A DNA stretch of 64,000 nucleotides. Origin: Cloeon dipterum (lineage: Eukaryota > Arthropoda > Insecta > Ephemeroptera > Baetidae). The notes under the pieces were generated by a model. That model saw only the letters and a program-made list of their open reading frames with translations. It did no database searches and was not told where the DNA came from. Each line of letters begins with the position of its first letter. The stretch's first letter is position 1. The stretch spans positions 20,329,883 through 20,393,882 of the forward strand of contig NC_088789.1 of NCBI RefSeq assembly GCF_949628265.1. The letters are read 5' to 3'. Positions 1 through 10,968 of the stretch are shown here, piece by piece. A program made the translations under genes and the position numbers.

Positions 1-27
1 GTATCATCGAAAACCTAGAGTGTTCAC

Positions 28-955
28 CTGGCAGAGAACAACAGAGGGACGAAGCCGGTCTTTATACAGTTGCGAAAAGACAGATTCGGAGAGCGAGTCG
101 AACTGGATCTGCGCGAATTTGTCCGTCACCAGCCAACTGGTCAGTCTGGTTTTCGGCACGCACAGGGCAGGCTCGTCCGGAGGCCGCAGCAGCTCGTGGC
201 TGGCAGCAGGACAGTTGCAGGTCGCGGTGATTTCGGGAGCGGCCCTCCAGTCGCAAGGTTTGCACAGGCCGAACGAGCCGAATTCGCTTCTGGCTTTGAA
301 CCCGGCCGCGCACTCGACGCAGCTCGGCTGCTGAGATATTGCTCCGTTCCACTCTCTACTAACTGAATTTTTGCAATTTATTGTTTGGCTATTTCTGAGT
401 TTTTTTATATATATTAACCTGTGATTTGTCCAGATGGACAAGGGGAGCACTCATTTATGGCGGTGCTGTTTGGCTCTTCTGTAGAAGAGACGAGGTTTGG
501 ACACGGGACGCACTCGCGCTGGTCAAATGTCGGCTCCTGGTCCTCAGAACACTTTTGACAGCGAGGAAATTCGCCGCCGATCGAAGGAATAATTGCGGTG
601 TCTGCTTTGCATTTGCAGGAAAATCCTGTGCCAAAAATAACATCATGAAAAAATAAATATATAAAGATTAAAATATTTTTATGGAAATTTCTGCTTAGGT
701 TACTTATGTGTTTTTCGGGTCTTTTAAATTTATATTATCACTAATTAATTTAATTTTTATCATACCGTCATCGGAAGGTACGAGGTTTGCAAGCGAACTG
801 CACTTGACGCATTGAAGCAAATTAATATTGTAGTGCTCATCAGGAAGACATGTTCCAATGTCTGCAAACTTGAGAAGCTCTTCAGCTTCCGCAGGACCCA
901 AACAAAAGGTCAGTAGCCCGATGGTGAGGACAACACTAATCGAAGAAAATGCCAT
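28..955 (-). CDS. TMEM67: Meckelin (TMEM67), N-terminal part, cut by window edge
   Basis: Meckelin is a ciliary transition-zone membrane protein with a cysteine-rich extracellular N-terminus. Three exons are visible: 766-955, 419-625 and 28-362, joined in phase 1, 1 and 0 with GT-AG borders; they give 244 residues before the gene leaves the window. The start at 955 gives a signal peptide (hydrophobic run ending near GPAEAEE). Cys pairs follow in the meckelin spacing (CLPDEHYNINLLQCVKC, then CKCKADTAI, CQKC, CVPC, CSPCP, CVEC, CKPC, CNCP), and the last exon ends in the region corresponding to meckelin's Cys-containing segment just after the Cys repeats. In-frame upstream ATGs exist to about 1,120, but the signal peptide favours 955. 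It is divergent from MYG1, so the two probably share a promoter. Assignment is by recalled family pattern, not by alignment. Confidence 0.82.
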
Positions 956-1176
956 TGCAGCTAATTGAATGCCGCCGTGCGTGAGCGTGGACATCCCGTT
1001 TTCGCGGGCGAATTCCATCGCATTTGAATGCAGCGTTATCATTGGACCAAAAAATATAATGAAACGCCGGTGTAAACGGTAAACAAATCCGTGTGGTCTG
1101 CCTGGTGTGAGAATTTTCAAATTGTAAGGTTCTTTTCTCTTTCATCATTTCATTTGCATTCTGATTGAAGGAATTT
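956..1176. promoter_or_regulatory. Head-to-head promoter between TMEM67 and MYG1
   Basis: Only 221 bp separate the chosen start codons of the divergent TMEM67 and MYG1 genes, so core promoters and both 5' UTRs must lie here or overlap the neighbouring first exons. I see no convincing TATA box. Bidirectional promoter function is inferred from geometry only. Confidence 0.5.
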
Positions 1177-2736
1177 ATGTACAGCTCAATCATTTTATTA
1201 ACGACTGCTCGTCGAGTTTCGCCGATTTCCTCGAGATTGTCAGGTGTGATCAGGAAAATGAGCGGAATCCCAAAGAAAATTGGCACCCACAACGGTGTTT
1301 TCCACTGCGACGAAGTTGTTGCTTGCAACCTTCTCAAACGTCTTCCAGAGTATAAGGATGCTGAAATTGTCAGGTTCGTGAAATAGAAACGCTGTTATAT
1401 TATTTTAATTTAAATCTCCGTATGTTTGTATTTTTAATCATTCACAGAACGCGAGACCCTAAAATTTTGGAAACCTGCGACATTGTGGTGGACGTTGGAG
1501 CTGTCTTTGACCACGAAAAGAAACGATATGACCATCACCAGAGGTAAGGCAAACTGATAGAATTCTGTATAAAAAATTTGAATTTTCTATTTTCCAGACA
1601 GTTCAACGAGACCATGAAAAGTTTGAGGCCCAACAAGCCTTTCGAAATCAAACTGAGCAGTGCAGGACTGGTCTACTGCCACTACGGAGAGCAGATTCTC
1701 AGGGACATGATCGGCAAGGACAACGAGAAGTTGTTGGACATCTTGTTCAACAAAATTTACGAGACCTTTATCATGGAAATCGACGGCATCGACAACGGCG
1801 TCAACATTTGCGACGGAGAGCAAAGGTCTGTTTTCGGACTATCATTTGAGTTCTGAGCCCTCTCATGCTCGTTATTCCAGGTACAAGATTCACACCAACC
1901 TGAGCTCCAGGGTGAGCCACCTGAACCCTCGCTGGAACGAAACAGACTACGACGAGAACGCCCTGTTCAGGTCCGCCATGGCTGTGGTTGGCCGTGAGTT
2001 TGATGACCGCGTCAGCTACTTCTTGAATGGATGGTGGCCTGCCAGGTCGATTGTGCAGGAGGCGATGGACGCATGTGTCAACAGTACTGACCCGAAAATG
2101 AAGCAGATCGCTGTATTGAAGCAGAGCTGTCCTTGGAAGGACCACTTTTACACGATTGAGGAGGAACTTCAGATCAACGGACAAATCAAGTTTGTTCTTT
2201 ATGAGGATAACAATAAGTCGTGGAGGGTGCAGGGCATTCCGGATGGAAATCCACAGTCTTTTGACCTCAGGTGAGTTAAAAACTGACTGATTTTTCTAAA
2301 TAAAATAATTTAAATTCGTAATTTCTTCAGTTGAACGGAAGAATTGAGGATCCTTTTAGATAGAATCAATATTAATGATCAATTTTTGACATTTTCGTAA
2401 TGATTTTAAGACTTATTTGAGAAGAAACCTTTTGATAAAAAAATGTAATTAGTTTACGTGAATAATTCTTTAAATTTAAAACATATTTTAACAATTATTT
2501 TTGTATGAGGTTATTAGGTTTAGGCAATCCTGGTAAGAAATATTTTAATGTGTTTTCTCTTCAGGCTGCCACTGATGGAGGAGTGGAGAGGCGTTCGAGA
2601 CGAAGACCTGTCCAATGTTGCAGGCATCAAGGATTGTGTGTTCGTTCATACCAGTGGATTCATTGGCGGAAACAAGACTTTTGAAGGTGCTGTCGAAATG
2701 GCGTGGAGAACCATCCAGAAAAGTGCTAGTGCTTAA
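1177..2736 (+). CDS. MYG1: MYG1 exonuclease (DHH-type, UPF0160 family)
   Basis: Known family role: a 3'-5' RNA exonuclease of nucleus and mitochondrion. Exons 1177-1373, 1448-1543, 1598-1825, 1881-2270 and 2565-2736 keep phase throughout (all introns split an Arg codon AG|N) and give 360 aa, close to the usual length of about 375. Diagnostic motifs are [12 protein letters not shown] near the N-terminus, CDIVVDVG followed by RYDHHQR (metal-binding DHH), [19 protein letters not shown]-like [18 protein letters not shown], and C-terminal [10 protein letters not shown]. Starting at 1177 rather than 1258 adds an Arg-rich, acid-free stretch ([17 protein letters not shown]) that looks like a mitochondrial presequence; the internal Met at 1258 could give a non-mitochondrial form. 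An AATAAA overlaps the stop codon at 2735-2740. Confidence 0.95.
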
Positions 2737-2986
2737 TAAAGGTAAATCGTTTTTGTTTGTACAAACGGTTATTTTTTATTATCCAATTTCTCCTGCGTTA
2801 GAAGCCAAAAGGCTTTTAATTTTATTTCATTTAAATTGAGCGTCTTTATCAGTGGCATTTTTAAAATCTTGAATATATAAATAATTTATCTCCAATCTCG
2901 CTCTTAAATGAACAAAATATATCAATAGGAGTGTTTCTGATCATTCTATTTGAGACTTTATAAAATAATTTCAATAAGGCGGGTAA

Positions 2987-4696
2987 TCAATCCTCAAGAA
3001 ACTCCCTGACCAGCTCCTCGCTAACGCCCCACAGTTTTCTCGCAGTGTTGTAGTTTGTAGCGTGCCTTCTCAATGTTTGCGGGCGGCAGTCGCTGAAAAA
3101 ACCCTGAATGAAAATCAACGCCTCGTTTTCAAACACCGCGAGTACTCAAAATAGATTTGCGATTGCTGATTGGCCAGCTTCTCGTCTAGGGCGCAATGCA
3201 GGGTGGTTTGCGCCCCCTCCTCGGGCGTCTTGGCGATGCATTTAAATCTTGCGAAGCAGCTGTTGGCGCGGTCGCTCCAGTGCCTCGTTATATCGGTGTA
3301 GACAAGGCCAGGGTTCACGGCGTACGCGACCACGTTTTTTCCTAATTTTATTAAGATCAGTGGTGGGTGGAAATTCGAATTGAAGCTTACCTTCCATCCT
3401 CTTGGTCAGCATGAGGGTAAATAAAATGTTGCAAAGCTTGCTTTGGTTGTATGCACCCAGGGGTTTGTACTTTTTGGTTGACTGGAGGTCATTGAAGTTT
3501 ATTTTTCCCGCTATTAATTATTAAATATAAAAAGATGGTTCTAATGCGAATTAGTGAGGTATTTTTTCTGGATTGATTTGAAATTGGCAATTTTCAAATT
3601 TTATTAATTAGGGGGTTTGTCTGGAAATTTAAAATTAGTCTCCCCGAACTACTCAAACCTCTGATTTTTAAATACGGGGGGATGATAATTATATTAATTG
3701 AAAAATCCTTTTAACCTTTACTTGAAATACTTTTTAAAAATTGGAAAGAGCTAAATATTTTCCTAGGCTGCCGTTTAAATCTTCGAATATTTTGGCGAAT
3801 TTAGCTTATAATTTGAACACCATTGTAAAGATTGCGATGAGAGGAATCGAAATCAAGCGAAAGAATCCCATTGACAAACCGTTTAACATTTTCGTGAAAT
3901 TGTCCAAAACCTGAAATTTAACTGCTACTTGGTCCTGATTTCAGTATTGCACATTGTGACATTGTAGAGGAAAATAGTTGCTAAATTCCATAAACAAATA
4001 TAGACTTGCTGAAGCCAGCATTGCAAAATTTTCTTAATTATTGGCCCGTAAAACTCAACTCAAAGCGCATTTCCTTTGATCCTTTTAAAAATTCTTCTTT
4101 CTTATCTGGTAAATTAATAACTTACATTTGTACCCACTGCTGGAAACGTTTATTATTCTCGCTGGGGCACTGCTCTCGATTCGCGGTAGAAGCAAAAGCG
4201 TGAGTAGAAAATGTCCCAGGTGGTTTGTTTGGAACTGCGTCTCCAAATCATCCTCGGTGAGCATGAACGGACACATAAACACGCCTGCGATAAAAAATGA
4301 TTCCTAACAAACTAGTTTAGCGATTTTAGTCGTCACCTGCGTTGTTAATCAAAATGTTGATTTGTGATTCAGTGCGCAAAATTTCGTCTGCACAGGACTC
4401 GACCGATTTCAAAGAGGCGAGGTTCAGTTGGACCACATTCACTTGGGCGTATGGCACCTCGCTCCTGATTTTCTCCGCGGCCCGTTTGGACAGCTCCATA
4501 TTCCGGTTGGCCATCACCACTCTGGCGCCTGATAATTTTTCCGTGACTTGTACCCGCGGAAATTTGCTGCATTACCTCGTTTCGCCAGCTCTCTTGCCGT
4601 TTCGAATCCGATCCCTGAGTTTGCTCCAGTGATCACGACTGTTTTCCCGTCCAACTTTGCGTCGGAATTGCAAGTCCCGTTGCGAAAAAGGCCCAT
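2987..4696 (-). CDS. Retinol dehydrogenase-like SDR, copy A
   Basis: Short-chain dehydrogenase of the RDH11/12/13 type; such enzymes reduce or oxidise retinoids and other lipophilic aldehydes and alcohols with NADP(H) at membranes. Six exons (4576-4696, 4337-4528, 4126-4284, 3391-3510, 3146-3341, 2987-3092) in consistent phase give 297 aa. Visible motifs: cofactor loop [12 protein letters not shown], tetrad Asn in TNHLGHF, catalytic Ser in NVSSSG, YNQSK, then NPG and the [10 protein letters not shown] signature. The last exon starts in the YF-DC position typical of the family. Intron 3 (3511-4125) carries a copy of a dispersed repeat. A possible acceptor lies just upstream of the ATG (exon edge about 4714), so a 5' UTR exon is likely. 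It is the copy most diverged at the C-terminus. Confidence 0.9.
3698..4005 (+). repeat. Dispersed repeat R1, copy 1
   Basis: About 300 bp inside intron 3 of dehydrogenase copy A. It resembles two other stretches (32133-32475 and 47641-47965) in the same orientation. Shared landmarks in order are AAAAATTGG/AGG, GAGCTAAA-TTTTCC, GCCGTTTA, ATTGCGATGAGAGG, AATCAAGCGA, GACAAACCGTT and TTGCTAAATT-CATAAACAA. No coding capacity or clear terminal repeats seen; class unknown. Confidence 0.6.
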
Positions 4697-5613
4697 TTTT
4701 CGCGAGCAGGATTTCTGTAAAATGAGAATTACGGTGCTGAAACAAGTACACCGACCCGCTTAAGACTAAAAATTGATCCACTTATCGCAATTGACATCAG
4801 CACGCTATCGATTTTGCGTAGCTACTAATGTCGAGCGAGATTATAATTTTTTAGATAAAGAGGAGGCTGCATGGAGAAATGAATCGTTCGCCATCTTGAG
4901 CCTATTAAAGCTAAATTAAAGAAGGTCCAGCATGATTAATTTTAATAATAATTGAAAGTGACATGTCAATTAAACTGGGTTGGCTCTGTAAGTGGACCCT
5001 GGTCGCTTTACTCTCGGGAGGGATTGCACTAATCGAACATGCTGCTTACTCTTGTACTATCTGTGGGTAGAGGAGATTTCTCCTTATCACGCAGGCTGCG
5101 CTGCCAACCTGACACAGTAGCTATGGTTGCCAATTATGCAAATTTAACTTATCTTCGCGTCGGAGATCAAAAAGTCGTGTTTTATATTTTTATCAAAATT
5201 TTTAATTTAAAATATTTAGTCCGAAAAAATATATAATTTTTTAGCAGACTCAATTAAAGTTAAAAGATTTTAATGACCGAAATTGAAATTGCAACTGAAA
5301 TTCTAAAATAAAATTTTCTAAATCGCAAGTTGAACAGGCGATTGTATTGAATTTACTTATCAACAGGTATAATTCTGCTGATGAGGCATGCGATGCCGAA
5401 ACCGTTCAAGATTAGCTAATTGATTGTCTCTTAAAATAACACTTTAAGCCGTCCATCCCGAGTCCATTTAAGGCAGAGTTGATTATCGTAATTTATACAG
5501 GCCTTTTTTAGTCTCACGTCTGGGTCGAACAAATTAAACCTGCTTACTCCGGTAGTAAAAAAGCTATTTTATTACACCAGTTGTAAAATCGTTACAAATA
5601 ATAAATTAATAAA
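4697..5613. other. Non-coding spacer upstream of RDH copy A
   Basis: Holds the 5' flank of copy A and the 3' flank of copy B. Seen: a TATCGAT element at 4806-4812, similar to the DNA-replication-related element of insect promoters, about 110 bp upstream of copy A's ATG. No ORF in it resembles a known protein. Confidence 0.4.
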
Positions 5614-7222
5614 TCATTTGGTGAATTCCGCGACGAGATCTTCGCTTAATTTCCACAGTTTTTCCGCGTCCTCCTTGCGTTTAGCACTGCATGATATTGC
5701 CGCAGACGAGCACTCGCTGCAAAAAAATATTTGAATGGATATTTTATTAACACACAAGATCGTACTACAGACATGTTATAGAAAAGCATGCGTTCGCAAT
5801 TTCATACTGGCGGCTTCACATAAAGTTACAGTATTAGTATCACACTGTTCAACAAAATGGTAAAATGCACACTAGGCAAATCTCATTGTCAGTTGACACA
5901 CATCACACATCCAGTCATTAGTCACAGTTGTGTGTTACTGTTTGTTTGTACAGATTAAAAAGTGCAAGCCATGAGAGGCGTGTCTGCTTGGGAAAAGGCC
6001 GACTTACCATTGCAGGGGAAAAAATCAGGATATATTTTTGGGACTCAAAAAATCATTTTAATTTGATTTTCTGTTTTTTAAAAGAGAAAATTTAGTACAA
6101 AATCACCCGCGAAAATCGAAAGTTTAAAACCAACCTGTAGTGCATTCCTTTTTGCACAGCCAGCTTCTCGCTGAGTGCGCAGTGCAGGGTAGTTTGCGCC
6201 CCCTGCAGCGGACTCTTCTTGGCAAACTCGATTTTTTTCTGCATGGAAGCCGCCGTGCCCGTCAGGTGGCGGGTCGCCTCCGTGGCCACCATGCCTGGAT
6301 CCACAGTATACGCAACCACTCCGGTCCCTTTGGAAAATCTCATTGAACATATTTTTTCTTCTCGTTTTTGAGATTACCTTGAAGCCGTTTTATTAGCTCT
6401 TTTGTGAATAGCATGTTGCACAATTTGCTGCGGTTGTAGGCCTTCGTTGGTTTGTACGTCTTGCTCATTTCCATGTCGTCGAAATCGATTTTTCCAACTG
6501 AAAGGGGTGACTTATAATTTTTTTGAAGTATTTAATCATTATAAAATCGATCAATTGCCATTATAACCGTCATTTGGCAGCCTTTCGCTTAAATCACAAT
6601 CTGCTTGACCATAAAATTTTCATACAAAAGTAATTATTTAAATGAAATAACTAATTACGCCAGTGAAGTTTGCTGGAGACGTTGATGATCCGCGACGGGG
6701 CGCTCGCTTTCAACGCGGGAAGCAGTAACAGGGTGAGAAGAAAGTGACCCAAGTGATTGGTCTGGAATTGCATCTCGTTTCCATCCTCAGTCAGCGTGTA
6801 CGGACACGCAAAAACACCTTCAACCAATAAATTTAATTAAAGAAAATTATAATTTTAGAATACCAACCTGCGTTGTTGATTAGAAGGTGAACGTTTGACT
6901 CGGTAGCCAAAATTTCCCTGGCAAACGTCTGTACAGACTTGAGAGAGGCCAAATCCAGACGAAGCAGTCTAAGTTGGCAGGCTGGCACTTCCGCACAGAG
7001 CATTTCCCCAGCCTTTTGAGATTTTTCCAGGTCTCGGTTTGCCAAGATGACTCTAGCCCCTGAAAATTGCACCTGTCAGTGTAAGAGGTTGCGAAACCCG
7101 TTTTATTTACCGCGTTTTAGCAATTCCTTGGCCGTCTCATATCCTATGCCCGTATTACTGCCTGTCACTATTGCTGTTCGGCCCTCCAACCTGGCCTTTG
7201 ACTTGCATTTTGCGCTAAACAT
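5614..7222 (-). CDS. Retinol dehydrogenase-like SDR, copy B
   Basis: Second gene of the array. Exons 7111-7222, 6868-7059, 6659-6817, 6378-6497, 6135-6327 and 5614-5716 keep phase and give 292 aa. Motifs: TGSNTGIG (Ala replaced by Ser at the third residue of the cofactor loop), NNAG, TNHLGHF, Ser in NVSSKLH, YNRSK, DPG instead of [13 protein letters not shown]. Intron positions are identical to those of copies A and C, which shows common descent by tandem duplication. The exon 3 donor is GGC|GTAATT, chosen because it alone preserves phase and length. It begins MFSAKCKSK, without the MGLF/MGIF start shared by A, C, D and E. Confidence 0.9.
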
Positions 7223-7848
7223 TTCGCACTACCTGCACGCTAGGAGTTGTCAAACAACCATAATTACTTGTAGGGAATGGTGTCCGACCAGTATTGATAA
7301 TATTAATGATAAGTCTAAAAGTGATTGATAAGTATAGTCATATACATGAAAAAAATATGTGTTTAAAATGAACACAGCGGAATGAATTTTTAAAATGCTC
7401 AAGAAATGTCGTTGAGTGCTCATGCAGAGTAGACTCGACGAGATAGTGATCGCTTATCATTTTTTTATTGCAAAAACTGACTAATCAGCTATGTACAGAT
7501 TAGAAGTATTGTTTCCAGCTCATTTGAATGGAAATCTTTCCGCAAAACAAGTGCTAAGGTCTAATTGCATTGCAAATTCATGAATCACAAACTCATTCTC
7601 AGTGACGTAACACCATTGGAATGTATACAAACAACGAAACACAAAAATGGAATGAAAGGAGGAAATAATAATAATGTACGTCCAGCTCAAATTAATTCAA
7701 ATTTAAATCTAGTTTTTTTTAATTGACAAATTTGTGTTTTCTAAAGAATTTTATCTAAATTTCATCAACAAGCGCAACAAATAAGAATTTTTTATTTATT
7801 TTACATCATTTTTGAATACAATCTTTTTGTTGCTATATTATTGTAAGT
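7223..7848. other. Non-coding spacer between RDH copies B and C
   Basis: AT-rich sequence with the 5' flank of copy B and 3' flank of copy C. No conserved ORF, RNA gene or repeat recognised. Confidence 0.4.
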
Positions 7849-9042
7849 TTATAAATACTGCTTGACAAGATCTTCGCTGACCTTCCACAGATTTTGTGCA
7901 TCTCTCTCGCTTCTTGCTCTGCAAGACATCATGCCCTGCGTGCAGTCGCTGGAACGTCAAAATTTACCAAATTTGTATCCCTATTTATTTTTCCATCATA
8001 CCTATAATAAATTCCGTTCTGAGTAGCGAGGTTCCTGTCCAGTGCACAGTGCAGAGTTGTTTGTGCCCCCTCTAGAGGAGTCTTCTTGGCCCAATCCAGT
8101 TTGTTCAGCAGCCACGACTGGCCTCCCTCCAAATGCCGCCCAAGCTCAGTGGACACCACTCCTGGGTGCACGGCGTATGTAACCACCCTTGAGCCTTCAA
8201 TTTTTTTCATTCAACAAATAAGTTTGATTCAAAAATGTCTCATTGAATGTGTATATTTTTCACCTTTGAGACGCTCAATCAACTCAAGAGTGAAGAGTAT
8301 GTTGCATAATTTGCTCTGACCGTACGCCTTGGTCGGGCTGTAAGATTTGGCTGATTGCAAATCATCAAAGTTCACCTTTCCAACTAAAATATTCAGGGTG
8401 TTTATTATTGCTCAGAACAGTTATAGAATTAAATTTGGATAGCACTCACATAGATGGGCCGTGCTGGACAAGTTGATAATCCTTGCAGGTGCACTCTCCT
8501 TAATTCGCGGCAGCAAGAGTAAGGTGAACAGAAAGTGTCCAAGGTGGTTGGTTTGGAATTGCATTTCCAAGTCATCTTCGGTTTTGGTGTACGGGCACAT
8601 CATCACACCTAAATGTCGCGATTTAAAGCATTTTCTTTGAGCCAATGTTGCTTTTGTATTACCTGCGTTGTTGATTAGCAAGTGAATTTCCGGTTCAGTT
8701 TGCAAAATCTCCTGAGCGCACTGCTTGACAGACTTCAGGGAGGCCAGATTCAACCGGACAACGCGGATTTGGCTGTTGGGCACTTCAGCTCGCAACTTTT
8801 CCGCTGCTTTTTCCGACAGTTCCAAATTGCGATTTGCCATCACCACTCTAGCACCTGAAAATGAAATCAGACAAAAAATTGTTAGTTTAAACACGCGTAT
8901 AATTTTATGAATTAAAATAACCTCTTTTAAGGAAGTCCTTCGTGGTTTCATATCCGATGCCGGTATTGGCTCCCGTGATGATCGCTATTTTTCCCACGAG
9001 GCTGGCAGCCGAGGTGCATTTTCCGTTCGTGAAGATTCCCAT
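7849..9042 (-). CDS. Retinol dehydrogenase-like SDR, copy C
   Basis: Third gene of the array. Exons 8922-9042, 8663-8854, 8450-8608, 8264-8383, 8002-8194 and 7849-7948 keep phase and give 294 aa. All active-site motifs are present: [19 protein letters not shown], Ser in NLSSTAH, YGQSK, HPG and [10 protein letters not shown]. It has all five introns with the same phases as A and B and short introns (mostly under 100 bp), making it the most compact copy. A strong donor (AAG|GTAAGA on the minus strand, exon edge about 9341) suggests a 5' UTR exon upstream; this is inferred only from the splice motif. Confidence 0.92.
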
Positions 9043-9797
9043 CGTGTTCTCTTAACTGACGTATTCGGTGCCGCTGATGCGTGACAAAAGACGAGATAGA
9101 AGGATAGTGCAATCTCCGAAAACTTTGTAGCTTGATTGGTCGTAGCTCAAGGTCACTCTCCGCAAAGCACTTGAGAACCAACAATGATTTTAACAATAAA
9201 AGCCACATTTTTATGCATTTAACGGGAGGATTGTTATTTGTTTTATTTTTTTAATTTTAAATTTTAAACACTCAATAATTTACTGATATATTCGGAAATA
9301 TTTAGCAGCCAAATCCACATAAATCGCAAATGCGTCTTACCTTCCAAATGGTTTCTAACAGAAGATTAGCGAGAAAACAAGTCCGAAATAGCTGTGGTCC
9401 TCCTACCTAGACAACTTTTCGAATAATGGTTGATGTTTCCGTGCCACCACTACTTTTATTTCCTCGTGATGAACAGTGACAATGCATTTTCATCCAAGGC
9501 CGGATCCACAAAATTCTAGAATATATTTTCACGCAGGAGAAACAACTTCACAGGTTTCCTCATTCCTTTTTACAGATATTAAATACGCAAATTGCAATTT
9601 TAATTTTAAAATTATTATATGAAAACATCTATAATCAACAGGTTTATTTAGATCAATCACTAAAATTAAAACACATATTATAGTATTTTTTCCAACTTAT
9701 AATATTTACAAAAATTGGTGTCTGCTTTTAGGATTCCACTTGTCATGCTTTGTAGAGAGGATAAAATTGCGTTATATTTGTTCAGAATGTCTCTTAA
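9043..9797. other. Non-coding spacer between RDH copies C and D
   Basis: Contains the likely first non-coding exon of copy C (minus strand, beginning at about 9341 by its donor) and the 3' flank of copy D. Nothing else recognised. Confidence 0.35.
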
Positions 9798-10968
9798 TTA
9801 AATGAAATTCTTAACGAGGTCCTCGCTCACTTCCCACAGTTTCTTCGCGTCATCCTTATTCCTCGCCCGTCCAGAAGCTCTTGCTGGGCTGCAGTCACTA
9901 AACAAACAAACACTAAATGAGGAAAGATTGCTTAAAAAATTATAGATCTCATTTGACGGTGATTAAGCAAAAAATAAATGTCCATGCCTAAAGTAAAGGC
10001 CGTTCTGCTCGGCGAGTTTCTCGTCCAGGGCGCAGTGCAGGGTGGTTTGCGCTCCCTGCACTGGGTTTTTGAGGATCCAGCCCAACTTCTGGAAGAGCCA
10101 CCCACCGGGAACGTGGCGGCCCAGCTCAGTGGCCACCACACCAGGGTGCACGGCGTAGGCGACCACGCCCGTGTCTTTGAGCAGCTCCTGCAGCTCAAGG
10201 GTGAACAGCAAGTTACATAACTTGCTCTGGTTGTAGGCCAGCACCGAGTTGTATGAGCGTGTTGACTGGAGGTCCTCAAAGTTTACCCTGCCCGCTGAAA
10301 ATGTGAATTTTCGCTTGAGTTGATTATTTCCTGTAAGGTGTGACTCAAAATCTTTTAAGAAATTAAAATTTTAGCTTACCATAATGGGCTCCACCTGAAA
10401 TATTAACGATCCTCGCAGGAGCACTTTCCAACACCTTTGGCAGCAAAATTCGTGTCAGTAGAAAGTGGCCCAGGTGAATCGTTTGGAACTGCATCTCTAG
10501 TTCATCCTCGGTTTTCTCGTAAGGACAGGCCATAACGCCTAAAATATTGTTTTAAATTATTTTTCCGAAAAACCTGCATTTCGTTTTACGAACCAGCGTT
10601 ATTGATGAGCAGGTGAATTTTCGGCTCGGATTTAAGTATTTCCTCGGCGCACTCCTTGACCGACCTGAGCGACGCCAGGTTGAGCTGCACCACGCGAATA
10701 TCGCTGCCAGGAATTTCGCTGAGCAAATTGCCGGCTGCCGTTTCCGCCAGTTGCACATTTCTGCACGCCATAATCACCCGCGCACCTGACCAAAATAAAT
10801 AATTTATAGTGAAAGAACAAATTGAGACACGGCTCCTTGCCTCTCTTCAGGAAATCTTTCGCCGTCTCGTAGCCGATTCCAGCGTTGGCTCTTGGCTCCC
10901 GTGATGAGTGCGGTTTTTCCCTCCAGGGTGGCCTTTGAGGTGCATTTACCACTTCCAAATAGCCCCAT
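9798..10968 (-). pseudogene. Retinol dehydrogenase-like SDR, copy D, decayed
   Basis: Fourth copy, near-twin of E (exon 2 product differs at about one residue in 64). Exons: 10841-10968, 10594-10785, 10380-10538, 9988-10294 and 9798-9897; the fourth is a fusion of exons 4 and 5 of A-C. Several defects are visible. Exon 1 is 128 nt rather than 121 because a 7-nt duplication after the cofactor Ala shifts the frame inside TGA-GIG. The tetrad Asn in TNHLGHF is Ile (TIHLGHF). The catalytic Ser in N-SS-AH is Gly (NISGGAH). The last intron starts AG|GCATGG, not GT. YNQSK and [10 protein letters not shown] persist. It is probably a pseudogene or in transition to one; a sequence error could explain the frameshift but not both active-site changes. 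Confidence 0.82.
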
